A stretch of 64,000 nucleotides of DNA from Hymenobacter citatus (GTDB lineage: Bacteria; Bacteroidota; Bacteroidia; Cytophagales; Hymenobacteraceae), in assembly GCF_014333615.1 (NCBI RefSeq), contig NZ_JACSCY010000006.1:124001-188000 (forward strand). Reading direction: 5' to 3'. Positions within the stretch are counted from its first letter, which is position 1. The number at the start of each line of letters is the position of its first letter. The notes beneath the pieces are model-generated. The model saw nothing but the letters and a program-made list of their open reading frames with translations, was not told the DNA's origin and searched no databases. Both the position numbers and the translations under genes were made by a program. Below, in pieces: positions 1 to 7,449 of this stretch.

Positions 1-1
1 T

Positions 2-547
2 GTGATGGATCTACTCTCGGCCGTGAAGCCCAAGGCGGCGCTCTTTCTGGGCAAGTGCGGCGGCCTGAAAAGCAAGACCAAGCTCGGCGACCTGATCTTA
101 CCTATCGCGGCTATCCGCGGCGAAGGTACCTCCGATGATTACCTGCCCGCCGAGATTCCCGCCCTACCCTCCTTCCGGTTGCAGCGCGCGGTGTCGTCGA
201 TGATCAAGAAGTACGAGAAAGACTACTGGACCGGCACCGTATATACCACCAACCGCCGTGTGTGGGAGCACGACACGGCCTTTAAGGACTATCTGCGCCA
301 GATCCGGGCCATGGCCGTGGATATGGAAACGGCTACCATCTTCACGGTGGGCTTCGTGAACGAGATTCCGCACGGCGCGCTGCTGCTGGTGAGCGACAAC
401 CCCATGACGCCCGACGGCGTGAAAACCTCGGAAAGCGACAAGAAAGTAACCGCCGACTTCGTGACCACGCACCTACAAATCGGTATCGAGTCGCTGCTGG
501 AGCTGCGCAACTCCGGCGAATCGGTGAAGCACATGCGCTTCGAGTAG
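2..547 (+). CDS. amn: AMP nucleosidase, C-terminal part (5' end outside window)
   Basis: This is the C-terminal 181 residues of a nucleoside-phosphorylase-fold enzyme that fits AMP nucleosidase, which splits AMP into adenine and ribose 5-phosphate in the cytoplasm. The open frame reaches the window edge, so the GTG and ATG codons at its visible start are probably internal. Supporting segments are FLGKCGGL near the start, a DLILPIAAIRGEGTSDDYLP-type substrate loop, and VDMETATIF, the conserved Met-Glu nucleoside-binding segment of the PNP/UDP phosphorylase superfamily. The C-terminus looks complete. A strong rho-independent terminator follows at 570-597, so the gene ends its own transcription unit. 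A purine nucleoside phosphorylase is the alternative; the substrate-loop wording favours AMP nucleosidase. Confidence 0.8.
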   Translation: MMDLLSAVKPKAALFLGKCGGLKSKTKLGDLILPIAAIRGEGTSDDYLPAEIPALPSFRLQRAVSSMIKKYEKDYWTGTVYTTNRRVWEHDTAFKDYLRQIRAMAVDMETATIFTVGFVNEIPHGALLLVSDNPMTPDGVKTSESDKKVTADFVTTHLQIGIESLLELRNSGESVKHMRFE

Positions 548-569
548 CCCCCCGCTGATGGCGTTTTCG

Positions 570-597
570 GCCCTGCCCTACCCGGCAGGGCTTTTTT
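570..597 (+). terminator. Rho-independent terminator after AMP nucleosidase gene
   Basis: An 8-bp perfect GC-rich stem (GCCCTGCC at 570-577 with GGCAGGGC at 584-591) has a six-base loop and is followed at once by six T residues (592-597). It lies 23 bases after the stop codon. Confidence 0.85.
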
Positions 598-618
598 GTT
601 GGCTGGTATTTTCAGCTA

Positions 619-711
619 CCCAGCGCCCCAGGGCTGAAGCCCTGGGCTACGGAGTGGCTAGGTACGGCTTTTCGCTGCATAGCCCAGGGCTTCAGCCCTG
701 GGATGCTGGGG
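619..711. repeat. Dispersed inverted repeat, family A, copy 1
   Basis: Two 23-base arms (627-649 and 680-702) are perfect inverse copies, and each arm is itself a palindrome built on CCCAGGGCTTCAGCCCTGGG, so the DNA can form one long hairpin or two small ones. A second copy lies at 57633-57712 with the same arms and a spacer that shares CGGAG and TTTTCGCT. It sits between two same-direction genes, after the amn terminator. It looks like a REP- or MITE-type element and encodes no protein. Confidence 0.85.
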
Positions 712-761
712 CAAATCTACCATAGCGTTGTACCTTTCGGCTCCATTTGTCCCCACTACCG

Positions 762-2411
762 ATGATCCGACGCCTACTACCGCTTCTGTTCCTGCTGCCG
801 TTTCTGGGCTGCCATTCTACCAACCGCCAACAGGCCGATTTACTGGTGTACAATGCCACGGTGTATACCGTAGATTCGGCATTCAGCAAAGCGCAGGCGT
901 TTGTGGTGCGTAACGGCAAATTTGTGGCGGTGGGCCAAGCCGATGCACTACGGGCGAAGTATCAGGCCAAAGAGGAAATGGATGCCGACGGCCAGTTCGT
1001 CTACCCCGGTTTTTACGATGCGCACTGCCACTTCTACCGCTACGCCCTGGGCCTGCGCTCGGCCGATCTGGTAGGCACCGAGTCGTGGCCCGCGGTGGTG
1101 GAGCGCCTCACCGAGCACCACCAGCAGCAGCCCGATGCCACCTGGCTGGTGGGCCGCGGCTGGGACCAGAACGACTGGCCCCGCCAGCAATTCCCGACCA
1201 AAGACACCCTGGACGCGCTGTTTCCCAGCACGCCCGTGTTCATCACCCGCGTAGATGGGCACGCCGCCCTGGCCAACCAGGCGGCGCTGGACCTGGCCGG
1301 CATCACGCCCAACACGCCCATCAGCGGCGGCGTGATTGGGCGCGACCGGCAGGGCAAGCTCACGGGCCTGCTGGTAGATAATGCCGTGAAGCTGGTGTCG
1401 GCCAGAGTGCCAGAGCCGACTTCAACCGAAGCCGAAAAAGCACTCTTGCAGGCCCAGGAAAACTGCGTGGCCGTGGGCCTTACCAGCCTCGCCGACGCTG
1501 GCCTGGACCGCGCCGACATTGAGCGCATGACCATCCTGCAACGCGTGGGCAAGCTGAAGCTGCGCCTCTACGCCATGCTCAACCCTACCCCCGAAAACAA
1601 GGCCTACTACCTTCCCAAAGGCCCCATTTTCAAGGATCGGATGACCATTTGTTCCTTTAAGGTGTATGCTGATGGGGCGCTGGGCTCGCGCGGGGCCAGT
1701 CTGCTGGCGCCCTACACCGACCATCCCGAGGAAACCGGCTTCCTCCTCCAGCACCCCGAGTACTACCGCGACCTAGCCAACGAGCTGGCGGCCACCAAGT
1801 TTCAGATGAACACCCACGCCATCGGCGACTCCAGCAACCGCTTGCTGCTGGACATCTATGGCGCCGCCTTGCAAGGCCAAACCGACCGGCGCTGGCGCAT
1901 CGAGCACGCGCAAGTGGTGAGCCAGGCTGATATTCCGAAGTTTGGGCAGTACCACATTGTGCCATCCATTCAGCCTACCCACGCCACCTCCGATATGTAC
2001 TGGGCCGGCGAGCGGCTGGGCCAGCAGCGCCTCGAAACTGCCTACGCCTACCAGGACTTGCTGCAGCAATACGGCCAGGTGGCCCTGGGCAGCGACTTTC
2101 CAGTGGAGGACATCAACCCGCTCTATGGATTCCACGCGGCCGTGGCCCGGCAAGATGCCAAGAACTACCCCGCCGGCGGCTTCCAGATGAACAACGCCCT
2201 CAGCCGCCCCGACGCCCTGCGCGGCATGACCACCTGGGCCGCCCACGCTGCCTTCGAGGACAAGCAGAAAGGCCAGATCAAGCCCGGCATGGCCGCCGAT
2301 TTTGTAATCCTAAACACCGATTTGCTGACCGCCCCCAACGATAAGCTCCGCGGCGCCAAAGTGCAGCAAACCTGGATTGCGGGGGAAAAAGTGTTTTCAA
2401 TTAAAAAGTAA
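762..2411 (+). CDS. YtcJ-like amidohydrolase, lipoprotein
   Basis: A 549-residue metal-dependent amidohydrolase of the YtcJ/amidohydrolase-3 type. The ATG at 762 is chosen over a TTG at 747 because it gives a clean signal sequence (MIRRLLPLLFLLPFLGC) with a lipobox ending at Cys17, so the protein should be a lipoprotein in the cell envelope. The metal-site motif DAHCHFYR lies near residue 85. Other family motifs follow in order: DGALGSRGASL, THAIGDSSNR, RIEHAQ and LGSDFPVEDINP, and the end has the usual GMAADFVIL return strand. Substrate unknown; relatives act on N-substituted amino acids, formamides or cyclic amides. A long hairpin (2413-2577) follows the stop codon directly. Confidence 0.85.
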   Translation: MIRRLLPLLFLLPFLGCHSTNRQQADLLVYNATVYTVDSAFSKAQAFVVRNGKFVAVGQADALRAKYQAKEEMDADGQFVYPGFYDAHCHFYRYALGLRSADLVGTESWPAVVERLTEHHQQQPDATWLVGRGWDQNDWPRQQFPTKDTLDALFPSTPVFITRVDGHAALANQAALDLAGITPNTPISGGVIGRDRQGKLTGLLVDNAVKLVSARVPEPTSTEAEKALLQAQENCVAVGLTSLADAGLDRADIERMTILQRVGKLKLRLYAMLNPTPENKAYYLPKGPIFKDRMTICSFKVYADGALGSRGASLLAPYTDHPEETGFLLQHPEYYRDLANELAATKFQMNTHAIGDSSNRLLLDIYGAALQGQTDRRWRIEHAQVVSQADIPKFGQYHIVPSIQPTHATSDMYWAGERLGQQRLETAYAYQDLLQQYGQVALGSDFPVEDINPLYGFHAAVARQDAKNYPAGGFQMNNALSRPDALRGMTTWAAHAAFEDKQKGQIKPGMAADFVILNTDLLTAPNDKLRGAKVQQTWIAGEKVFSIKK

Positions 2412-2412
2412 G

Positions 2413-2577
2413 AATGCCGATGATGGCGCGGGGCTGTGCCCCGTGTCTACTATTCGCAGGCCTCTGGCCTGCCCGTCTGCACGACGCACCCAAGCGTTCC
2501 TGGCGGCGCAGACGACAGCAGGCCAGAGGCCTGCGAATAGTAGACACGGGGCACAGCCCCGCGCCATCATCGGCATT
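2413..2577. repeat. Long perfect inverted repeat (60-bp arms)
   Basis: Arms 2413-2472 and 2518-2577 are perfect inverse copies over 60 bp around a 45-base centre. Inside the centre, CGTCTGC (2474-2480) and GCAGACG (2508-2514) extend the pairing. The element fills the gap between convergent genes, starting two bases after one stop codon and ending 16 bases before the other. The arms carry smaller palindromes (GGGGCTGTGCCCC, GCAGGCCTCTGGCCTGC). It could act as a two-way terminator, but there is no other copy in the window. Confidence 0.9.
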
Positions 2578-2592
2578 TTTAATTCTTAACTC

Positions 2593-3102
2593 TTAATTCT
2601 CGTCCGCGCTGGGGCCATAGAGGCCGGGCACTGGAATATCGAGCAGGCGCAGGTACACGGTGAGTTGGCCGCGGTGGTGGATGCTGTGGTTGAGGCCCAT
2701 GAGGCGGATGGCCGTGGCTTTGGGCGATTCAAAAATAGTATGTTCGCCGCGGTGCAGGCGGAAGTTTTCGGTTAGCTGTTCGTCGTTGGTGGCGTGTAGG
2801 GCCTGGCGCAGGGTAGCGCTGTACTCGTCGAAGCGGGCCAGCAGCTCTTCTTGGCTGGTAGGCGTGGGGCCGGGCTTGGGGCCGTTGGGGTCGAGAAAGT
2901 CGCGGGAGGCGTGCTGCACGAATAGCTGCTTGAACGCCAGCAGGTTGACCACGTGCGTAGCCAGCTGCCAGAGCGTCATGCTCTTGGGGTGCGGGCGGTA
3001 ATCAGCCTGGGCGTGGGGCACGCGCTCCAGTACGCGGCGGGTGCTGGCCAGCTCGTGGTCCAGCTCGCTCAGAATGTTTTGCTGAATGGAAGAGGTATGC
3101 AT
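2593..3102 (-). CDS. DinB-like four-helix bundle protein
   Basis: A 169-residue protein of the DinB/YfiT superfamily, putative metal-dependent enzymes with a four-helix bundle. The three metal-ligand histidines can be placed: one in the second helix segment (LWQLATHVVNLL) and two in the C-terminal LNHSIHHRGQLTVYLR segment, which is diagnostic for the family. The ATG at 3102 is chosen; the frame stays open upstream but that part looks like non-coding leader. DinB-like proteins include thiol-dependent transferases, but nothing here shows the substrate. The 270 bases upstream separate it from the divergent FAH gene and should hold both promoters. A second DinB family member lies at 57776-58258. 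Confidence 0.85.
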   Translation of the reverse strand: MHTSSIQQNILSELDHELASTRRVLERVPHAQADYRPHPKSMTLWQLATHVVNLLAFKQLFVQHASRDFLDPNGPKPGPTPTSQEELLARFDEYSATLRQALHATNDEQLTENFRLHRGEHTIFESPKATAIRLMGLNHSIHHRGQLTVYLRLLDIPVPGLYGPSADEN

Positions 3103-3372
3103 GGGGATATGGGTGAAGGTGAAAACCGCATAAGAAGCCCAAAACTCGCAAAAAATTACGGGGTGAGGCACGACAACCGGCAATATTCCGCCAAGCAGTC
3201 GGCACGGCCGTTTTCGGCAGGGTAGCATACTTTTCACAGACAGGACGGCGCAGGAGGGTAGGCGCCGCCGCGGCGTGTAGCTTGTCGGCTCAGAAGTCAG
3301 CACGAGCGCGCACTTGCCATTTTTTTGATAGTATGCGGGCCGAAACGCTCTATTCTTTCATTTCCTGCTTAC

Positions 3373-4230
3373 ATGAAACTGATCCGCCACGGCCAGCCCG
3401 GCCACGAAAAACCCGGCATAATTCTCAACGAACAGAAGTACGATGTATCGGCTTTTGGCGAGGACTACAACGAGGCGTTCTTTGCCAACAATGGCTTGCA
3501 GCGCCTAGCCGAGTTTATACAGGCCCACGAAGGCCAGCTCACGCCCCTCGCCGACGGTGAGCGGCTGGGGCCGCCGGTGGCTCGGCCGTCCAAAATCCTG
3601 TGCATCGGCCTCAACTACGCCGACCACGCCAAGGAAACCGGCGCCACGCCCCCGCCCGAGCCGGTGCTGTTCATGAAGTCGACCACCTCCTACATCGGCC
3701 CGCACGACGACATCATTATCCCCCGAAACTCGGTGAAAACCGACTGGGAAGTGGAGCTGGCCGTGGTGATTGGCAAGCGCGCCTCCTACGTAGAAGAAGC
3801 CGATGCGGCCGACTACATTGCCGGCTACGCCCTGCACAACGACGTATCAGAGAGGGAGTTCCAGCTGGAGCGCAGCGGCACCTGGGACAAGGGCAAAGGC
3901 TGCGACACCTTCGCGCCGGTAGGGCCGTTTCTGGCTACCCCCGACGAGGTAGGCGACGTGGACAACCTGCGTTTGTGGCTGTCGGTGAATGGCAAAATGA
4001 TGCAGGACGGCACCACGGCCAACCTCATTTTCAAGATTCCCTTCCTGATTTCCTACCTCAGCCAGTTCATGACCCTGCTGCCCGGCGACATCATCTCCAC
4101 CGGCACGCCGGCCGGGGTAGGGCTGGGCTTCAACCCGCCCGTGTACCTGAAGCCCGGCGACGTGGTGGAGCTAGGTATCGACGGCCTGGGCACCGCCCGC
4201 CAGCAGGTGAAAGCGTATGGCCAGAATTGA
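3373..4230 (+). CDS. Fumarylacetoacetate-hydrolase family protein, likely diketo-deoxy sugar acid hydrolase
   Basis: A 285-residue FAH-family enzyme. The CIGLNYADHAKETG segment (residues 77-90) and DWEVELAVVIG (124-134, metal-binding Glu126 and Glu128) followed by HNDVSERE with its metal-binding Asp are the family hallmarks; the TGTPAGVG loop lies near the end. The ATG at 3373 fits the known family start (MKLIRHG). It overlaps the next gene by 14 bases, so the two are co-translated. In the oxidative fucose and rhamnose pathways an FAH enzyme cleaves 2,4-diketo-3-deoxy-fuconate (or rhamnonate) to pyruvate and lactate; the neighbours (lactonase, SDR, zinc dehydrogenase, FucP) make that the best guess. 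Ureidoglycolate lyase-like or other acylpyruvate hydrolase activity is the alternative. Confidence 0.85.
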   Translation: MKLIRHGQPGHEKPGIILNEQKYDVSAFGEDYNEAFFANNGLQRLAEFIQAHEGQLTPLADGERLGPPVARPSKILCIGLNYADHAKETGATPPPEPVLFMKSTTSYIGPHDDIIIPRNSVKTDWEVELAVVIGKRASYVEEADAADYIAGYALHNDVSEREFQLERSGTWDKGKGCDTFAPVGPFLATPDEVGDVDNLRLWLSVNGKMMQDGTTANLIFKIPFLISYLSQFMTLLPGDIISTGTPAGVGLGFNPPVYLKPGDVVELGIDGLGTARQQVKAYGQN

Positions 4231-5047
4231 CGCCCACCAGCATTTCTGGCACTTCGACGCCGTGCGCGACGCCTGGATAACGCCCGACATGGCCGCCATC
4301 CGGCGCGACTTCCTTCCCGCCGACCTCGCCCCGCTGCTCCAGCAGCACAACCTGGACGGCTGCGTGGCCGTGCAGGCCAGCCAGAGCGAGGCCGAAACCG
4401 ACTGGCTGCTGACGCTGGCCGACGAGCACGCTTTTATAAAAGGCGTGGTGGGCTGGGTGGATTTGCAGGTTGACAACGTAGCCGAGCGGCTGGCCCACTA
4501 CGCGCAGTTCAAGAAGCTGAAAGGCTTCCGGCACGTGCTACAGGGCGAGGCCGACCGCGCCCTGATGCTGCAACCCGCATTTCGGCGCGGGCTGGCGGCA
4601 TTGTTTGCCGCGGGCTTCACCTACGATTTGCTGATTTTGCCCGACCAGCTCGGCTACGCCGCCGAGCTGGCTGCGGCCTTCCCTACCCAGCCCTTCGTGG
4701 TCGACCACCTCGCCAAGCCCCTCATCAAGGCCGGCGAGCTGGAGCCCTGGGCGCAGGACATCCGGGCGCTGGCCGCGCACGAAAACGTGCTCTGCAAGGT
4801 GTCGGGCATGGTGACGGAGGCCGACTGGCAGCGCTGGCAGCCCCAGGATTTCCGGCCCTACCTCGATATGGTGTTTGAAACCTTTGGGCCCCAGCGGCTT
4901 TTGTTTGGCTCCGATTGGCCGGTGTGCAACGTGGCCGGGGGCTACGCCCGCATGGTGGAGTTGGTGGAAGACTACCTCCGCGCGTTTTCGGGCGCCGAGC
5001 AAGCCCGGTTTTGGGGAGAAAATGCTGGTGATTTTTACCGACTTTGA
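4217..5047 (+). CDS. COG3618 amidohydrolase, probable L-fuconolactonase
   Basis: A 276-residue TIM-barrel hydrolase of the amidohydrolase-2 group (COG3618). The N-terminus reads MARIDAHQHFW with the metal-binding H7-x-H9 pair; VVDHLAKP and LLFGSDWPV near the C-terminus supply the later His and Asp ligands. Known members hydrolyse sugar-acid lactones such as L-fucono-1,5-lactone and L-rhamnono-lactone. The start lies inside the end of the FAH gene (14-base overlap), which indicates translational coupling. Together with the L-fucose-dehydrogenase-like SDR downstream this would be the second step of fucose oxidation, opening the lactone to fuconate. The lactone substrate is inferred from context only. 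Confidence 0.82.
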   Translation: MARIDAHQHFWHFDAVRDAWITPDMAAIRRDFLPADLAPLLQQHNLDGCVAVQASQSEAETDWLLTLADEHAFIKGVVGWVDLQVDNVAERLAHYAQFKKLKGFRHVLQGEADRALMLQPAFRRGLAALFAAGFTYDLLILPDQLGYAAELAAAFPTQPFVVDHLAKPLIKAGELEPWAQDIRALAAHENVLCKVSGMVTEADWQRWQPQDFRPYLDMVFETFGPQRLLFGSDWPVCNVAGGYARMVELVEDYLRAFSGAEQARFWGENAGDFYRL

Positions 5048-5077
5048 AAGCTATTCGAGTTAGCTAAGAAGGTTGTT

Positions 5078-5236
5078 GGAACGATGTAGAGACGCATACT
5101 TGCGTCTCATCGTCTGCGCCGCATAGCCTATATTGTTCCACAACAAGCCACTGGCGTAGAGACGCATCCTTGCACCTTATTATTCGACGACCATCGTTCA
5201 ACGCCGAGACGCAACTATGCGTCTCTACATCGTTCC
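5078..5236. repeat. Inverted repeat with GTAGAGACGC cores
   Basis: Outer arms 5078-5108 and 5206-5236 are inverse copies over 31 bases with one mismatch. Each arm contains the small palindrome GAGACGCA...TGCGTCTC. A third GTAGAGACGCATCCTTGC unit sits in the centre near 5156, so the element may be a nest of short units. It fills the gap between the lactonase and SDR genes, which run in the same direction, and could attenuate read-through or protect the upstream mRNA 3' end. Confidence 0.85.
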
Positions 5237-5270
5237 ATCATTAACGCAAACAGTCCATTAATCCCACCCC

Positions 5271-6059
5271 ATGGATTTACAACTTCAACATCAGGTTATT
5301 ATCGTCAGCGGCGGGGCCAAGGGCATCGGCGAGGGTATTGTGCGGGTATTGGCGGCCGAGGGCGCCATTCCGGTTATTATCGGGCGCAACGAAACCGATA
5401 ATCAGCAAGTGGTAGCCGACGTAACCGCCGCGGGTGGGCGGGCCGGCCAGGTGGTAGCTGAACTATCGGACCCGGCCGAGTGCGCCCGCGCCGTGCAGGC
5501 CGTGGTAGAGCAATTCGGCCGCATCGATGGTCTCGTGAACAACGCCGGCGTAAACGACGGTGTGAGCCTGGAACATGGTACGTATGAGCTGTTTATGCGC
5601 AGCCTGCACCGCAACATGGTGCACTACTACCTGCTGGCCCACCACGCCCTGCCGGAGCTAAAAAAGTCGAAGGGTGCTATCCTGAACATCACCTCCAAAA
5701 CCGCCGAAACCGGCCAGGGCAACACTTCCGCCTACGCCGCGGCCAACGGCGGCCGCAACGCCCTCACTCGCGAGTGGGCCGTGGAATTGCTGAAATACGG
5801 CATCCGCGTGAATGCCCTGGTGGTGGCCGAGTGCTGGACGCCCGCCTACGAAACCTGGATTCAGACCCTACCCAACCCCGAGGAAAAGCTCCACGAAATC
5901 ACCAGCAAGATTCCGCTGGAAAACCGCATGACCACGGCCGAGGAAATTGCCAACACCACCGCCTTCCTGCTCTCGCCGCGCAGCAGCCACACCACCGGCC
6001 AGATCGTGCACGTAGACGGCGGCTACGTCCACCTCGACCGTGCTTTAATTAATGGGTGA
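5271..6059 (+). CDS. SDR oxidoreductase, probable L-fucose dehydrogenase, with Asn for catalytic Lys
   Basis: A 262-residue short-chain dehydrogenase. The cofactor motif SGGAKGIG (13-20), NNAG (90-93), catalytic Ser142 and Tyr155 are present. The expected lysine four residues after Tyr (YxxxK) is Asn159 (codon AAC). The C-terminal GGYVHLDRAL resembles L-fucose dehydrogenases of the FucX type, and REWAVELLKYGIRVNA also fits that subgroup. It would oxidise L-fucose to the lactone that the upstream enzyme opens. The Lys loss may be normal for this subfamily in Bacteroidota (from memory, not checked) or may mean altered chemistry. Start at the first ATG; no strong Shine-Dalgarno is visible. Confidence 0.8.
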   Translation: MDLQLQHQVIIVSGGAKGIGEGIVRVLAAEGAIPVIIGRNETDNQQVVADVTAAGGRAGQVVAELSDPAECARAVQAVVEQFGRIDGLVNNAGVNDGVSLEHGTYELFMRSLHRNMVHYYLLAHHALPELKKSKGAILNITSKTAETGQGNTSAYAAANGGRNALTREWAVELLKYGIRVNALVVAECWTPAYETWIQTLPNPEEKLHEITSKIPLENRMTTAEEIANTTAFLLSPRSSHTTGQIVHVDGGYVHLDRALING

Positions 6060-6080
6060 TACGTTGTGCGTTGATACAAA

Positions 6081-6193
6081 CTGTCATCCTTCATCTGGCG
6101 TCCGCTTGCGAAGGACCTTATGCCGGTTGAACGAGTCGTTGTGACATCTGTCGTTCTGCTGTGAGAAGGTCCTTCGCTCTGCTCAGGATGACA
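6081..6193. repeat. Dispersed inverted repeat, family B, copy 1
   Basis: The ends read CTGTCATCCT and AGGATGACAC, inner parts GCGAAGGACCTT and AAGGTCCTTCGC, and the centre holds GAACGAGTCGTTGTGAC...GTCGTTC. The left outer arm has the CATCTGGCGTCCGCTT variant while the right has CTCTGCTC, so this copy is a mosaic whose outer arms do not fully pair. It lies between the SDR and zinc dehydrogenase genes. Confidence 0.8.
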
Positions 6194-6228
6194 CACGCTT
6201 TTTCACTCGCAACTGGCAACTCACAACT

Positions 6229-7245
6229 ATGAATACCCTTGTCTGCTCCGCCCCTACCCAGCTCGCCTACGAGCACCGCCCCGCTCCTACCCTGCGGCCC
6301 GGCGATGCCCTGCTGCGCATCCGCCGCATTGGCATCTGCGGCACCGATTTACACGCGTTTGAAGGCACCCAGCCCTTCTTTTCCTACCCCCGCGTGCTGG
6401 GCCACGAGCTGGCCGGCGAAATTGTAGACCCCGGCGACGCCACCGATTTTCAGTTGGGCGAGGCAGTTACGTTTATACCCTATTTCGGCTGCGGCACGTG
6501 CATTGCCTGCCGGCGCGGCTTACCCAACTGCTGCGTGCAGATGCAAGTGTGCGGTGTGCACCTTGATGGCGGCATGACCGAGCTGCTAGCCGTGCCCGCT
6601 GCCGCGCTGGTGCACGGCAACGGCCTCAGCTTCGATGAGCTGGCCCTGGTAGAGCCGCTGGCCATTGGGGCGCACGGCGTGCGCCGGGCCGTGGTGCAGC
6701 CCGGCGAGTTTGTGCTGGTGGTAGGCGCCGGCCCCATCGGGTTGGGCGTGATGGAGTTTGCCCGCATTGCCGGCGCACACGTCATTGCCCTCGACCTCAA
6801 CCAGCAGCGCCTGGATTTCTGCCGCTCGGCTCTCGGCGTGGCGCATACCATCAACGCCGCCGATGCCGACGTGACCGAGCAGCTCCGCCACATCACCCAC
6901 GGCGACATGCCCACGGTGGTGATTGACGCCACGGGCAGCCTGCGGGCCATCAACAACGCGTTTCAGTACCTGGCCCACGGCGGCCGCTTTGTGCTGGTGG
7001 GCTTGCAGAAAGGTGATATCAGCTTTTCGCACCCCGAGTTTCATAAGCGCGAAGCCACACTCATGAGCAGCCGCAATGCTACCCGCGCCGATTTTGAACA
7101 CGTGCTGCACGCCATGCACCAGGGTTTGGTGAAGCCTGCAACCTACATCACCCACCGCGTGCCGTTTGGGCAGGCCAAAGACGCGTTTGCCAGCTGGCTC
7201 GACCCCAATACGGGCGTCATCAAGGCCATGATAGAAGCCGGGTAA
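6229..7245 (+). CDS. Zinc-dependent alcohol dehydrogenase family protein, probable sugar-acid dehydrogenase
   Basis: A 338-residue medium-chain dehydrogenase. Catalytic zinc ligands are Cys37 (in RIGICGTDLHAFEG) and His59-Glu60 (GHE); four structural-zinc cysteines lie at 88, 91, 94 and 102; the Rossmann motif GAGPIGLG follows near residue 165. The fold is that of sorbitol/threonine dehydrogenase-like enzymes using NAD(P)+. In this cluster the likely role is oxidation of 2-keto-3-deoxy-L-fuconate to the diketo acid cleaved by the FAH enzyme, because a fucose dehydrogenase candidate is already present; a second fucose or fuconate dehydrogenase cannot be excluded. It is separated from the SDR by a family B hairpin and from fucP by 204 bases. 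Confidence 0.83.
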   Translation: MNTLVCSAPTQLAYEHRPAPTLRPGDALLRIRRIGICGTDLHAFEGTQPFFSYPRVLGHELAGEIVDPGDATDFQLGEAVTFIPYFGCGTCIACRRGLPNCCVQMQVCGVHLDGGMTELLAVPAAALVHGNGLSFDELALVEPLAIGAHGVRRAVVQPGEFVLVVGAGPIGLGVMEFARIAGAHVIALDLNQQRLDFCRSALGVAHTINAADADVTEQLRHITHGDMPTVVIDATGSLRAINNAFQYLAHGGRFVLVGLQKGDISFSHPEFHKREATLMSSRNATRADFEHVLHAMHQGLVKPATYITHRVPFGQAKDAFASWLDPNTGVIKAMIEAG

Positions 7246-7279
7246 GCAGCCGCGTCTGGTACCATCTTAGGTTGATGCA

Positions 7280-7320
7280 GTGCCACCTAAATGTTGAGTG
7301 GCACCAAACGCAGCCGTTTG
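7280..7320. promoter_or_regulatory. Two adjacent hairpins upstream of fucP
   Basis: GTGCCAC (7280-7286) pairs with GTGGCAC (7298-7304) around 11 bases, and directly after it CAAACG (7305-7310) pairs with CGTTTG (7315-7320) around four bases. They lie about 130 bases before the fucP start. They could be a weak terminator after the dehydrogenase gene or an operator; no T-run follows, so a regulator site is possible but unproven. Confidence 0.35.
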
Positions 7321-7449
7321 GGGCGGCGCGTTGCGCACGGCACTATAATTTTCGTCAGGTCCCAACCTTACGACTTTCAAAATCAGCCATGCATAACGCG
7401 CATACACTCAACGTTTATCCACTTAAAGTATCCTCCTTACCCCCACCAC

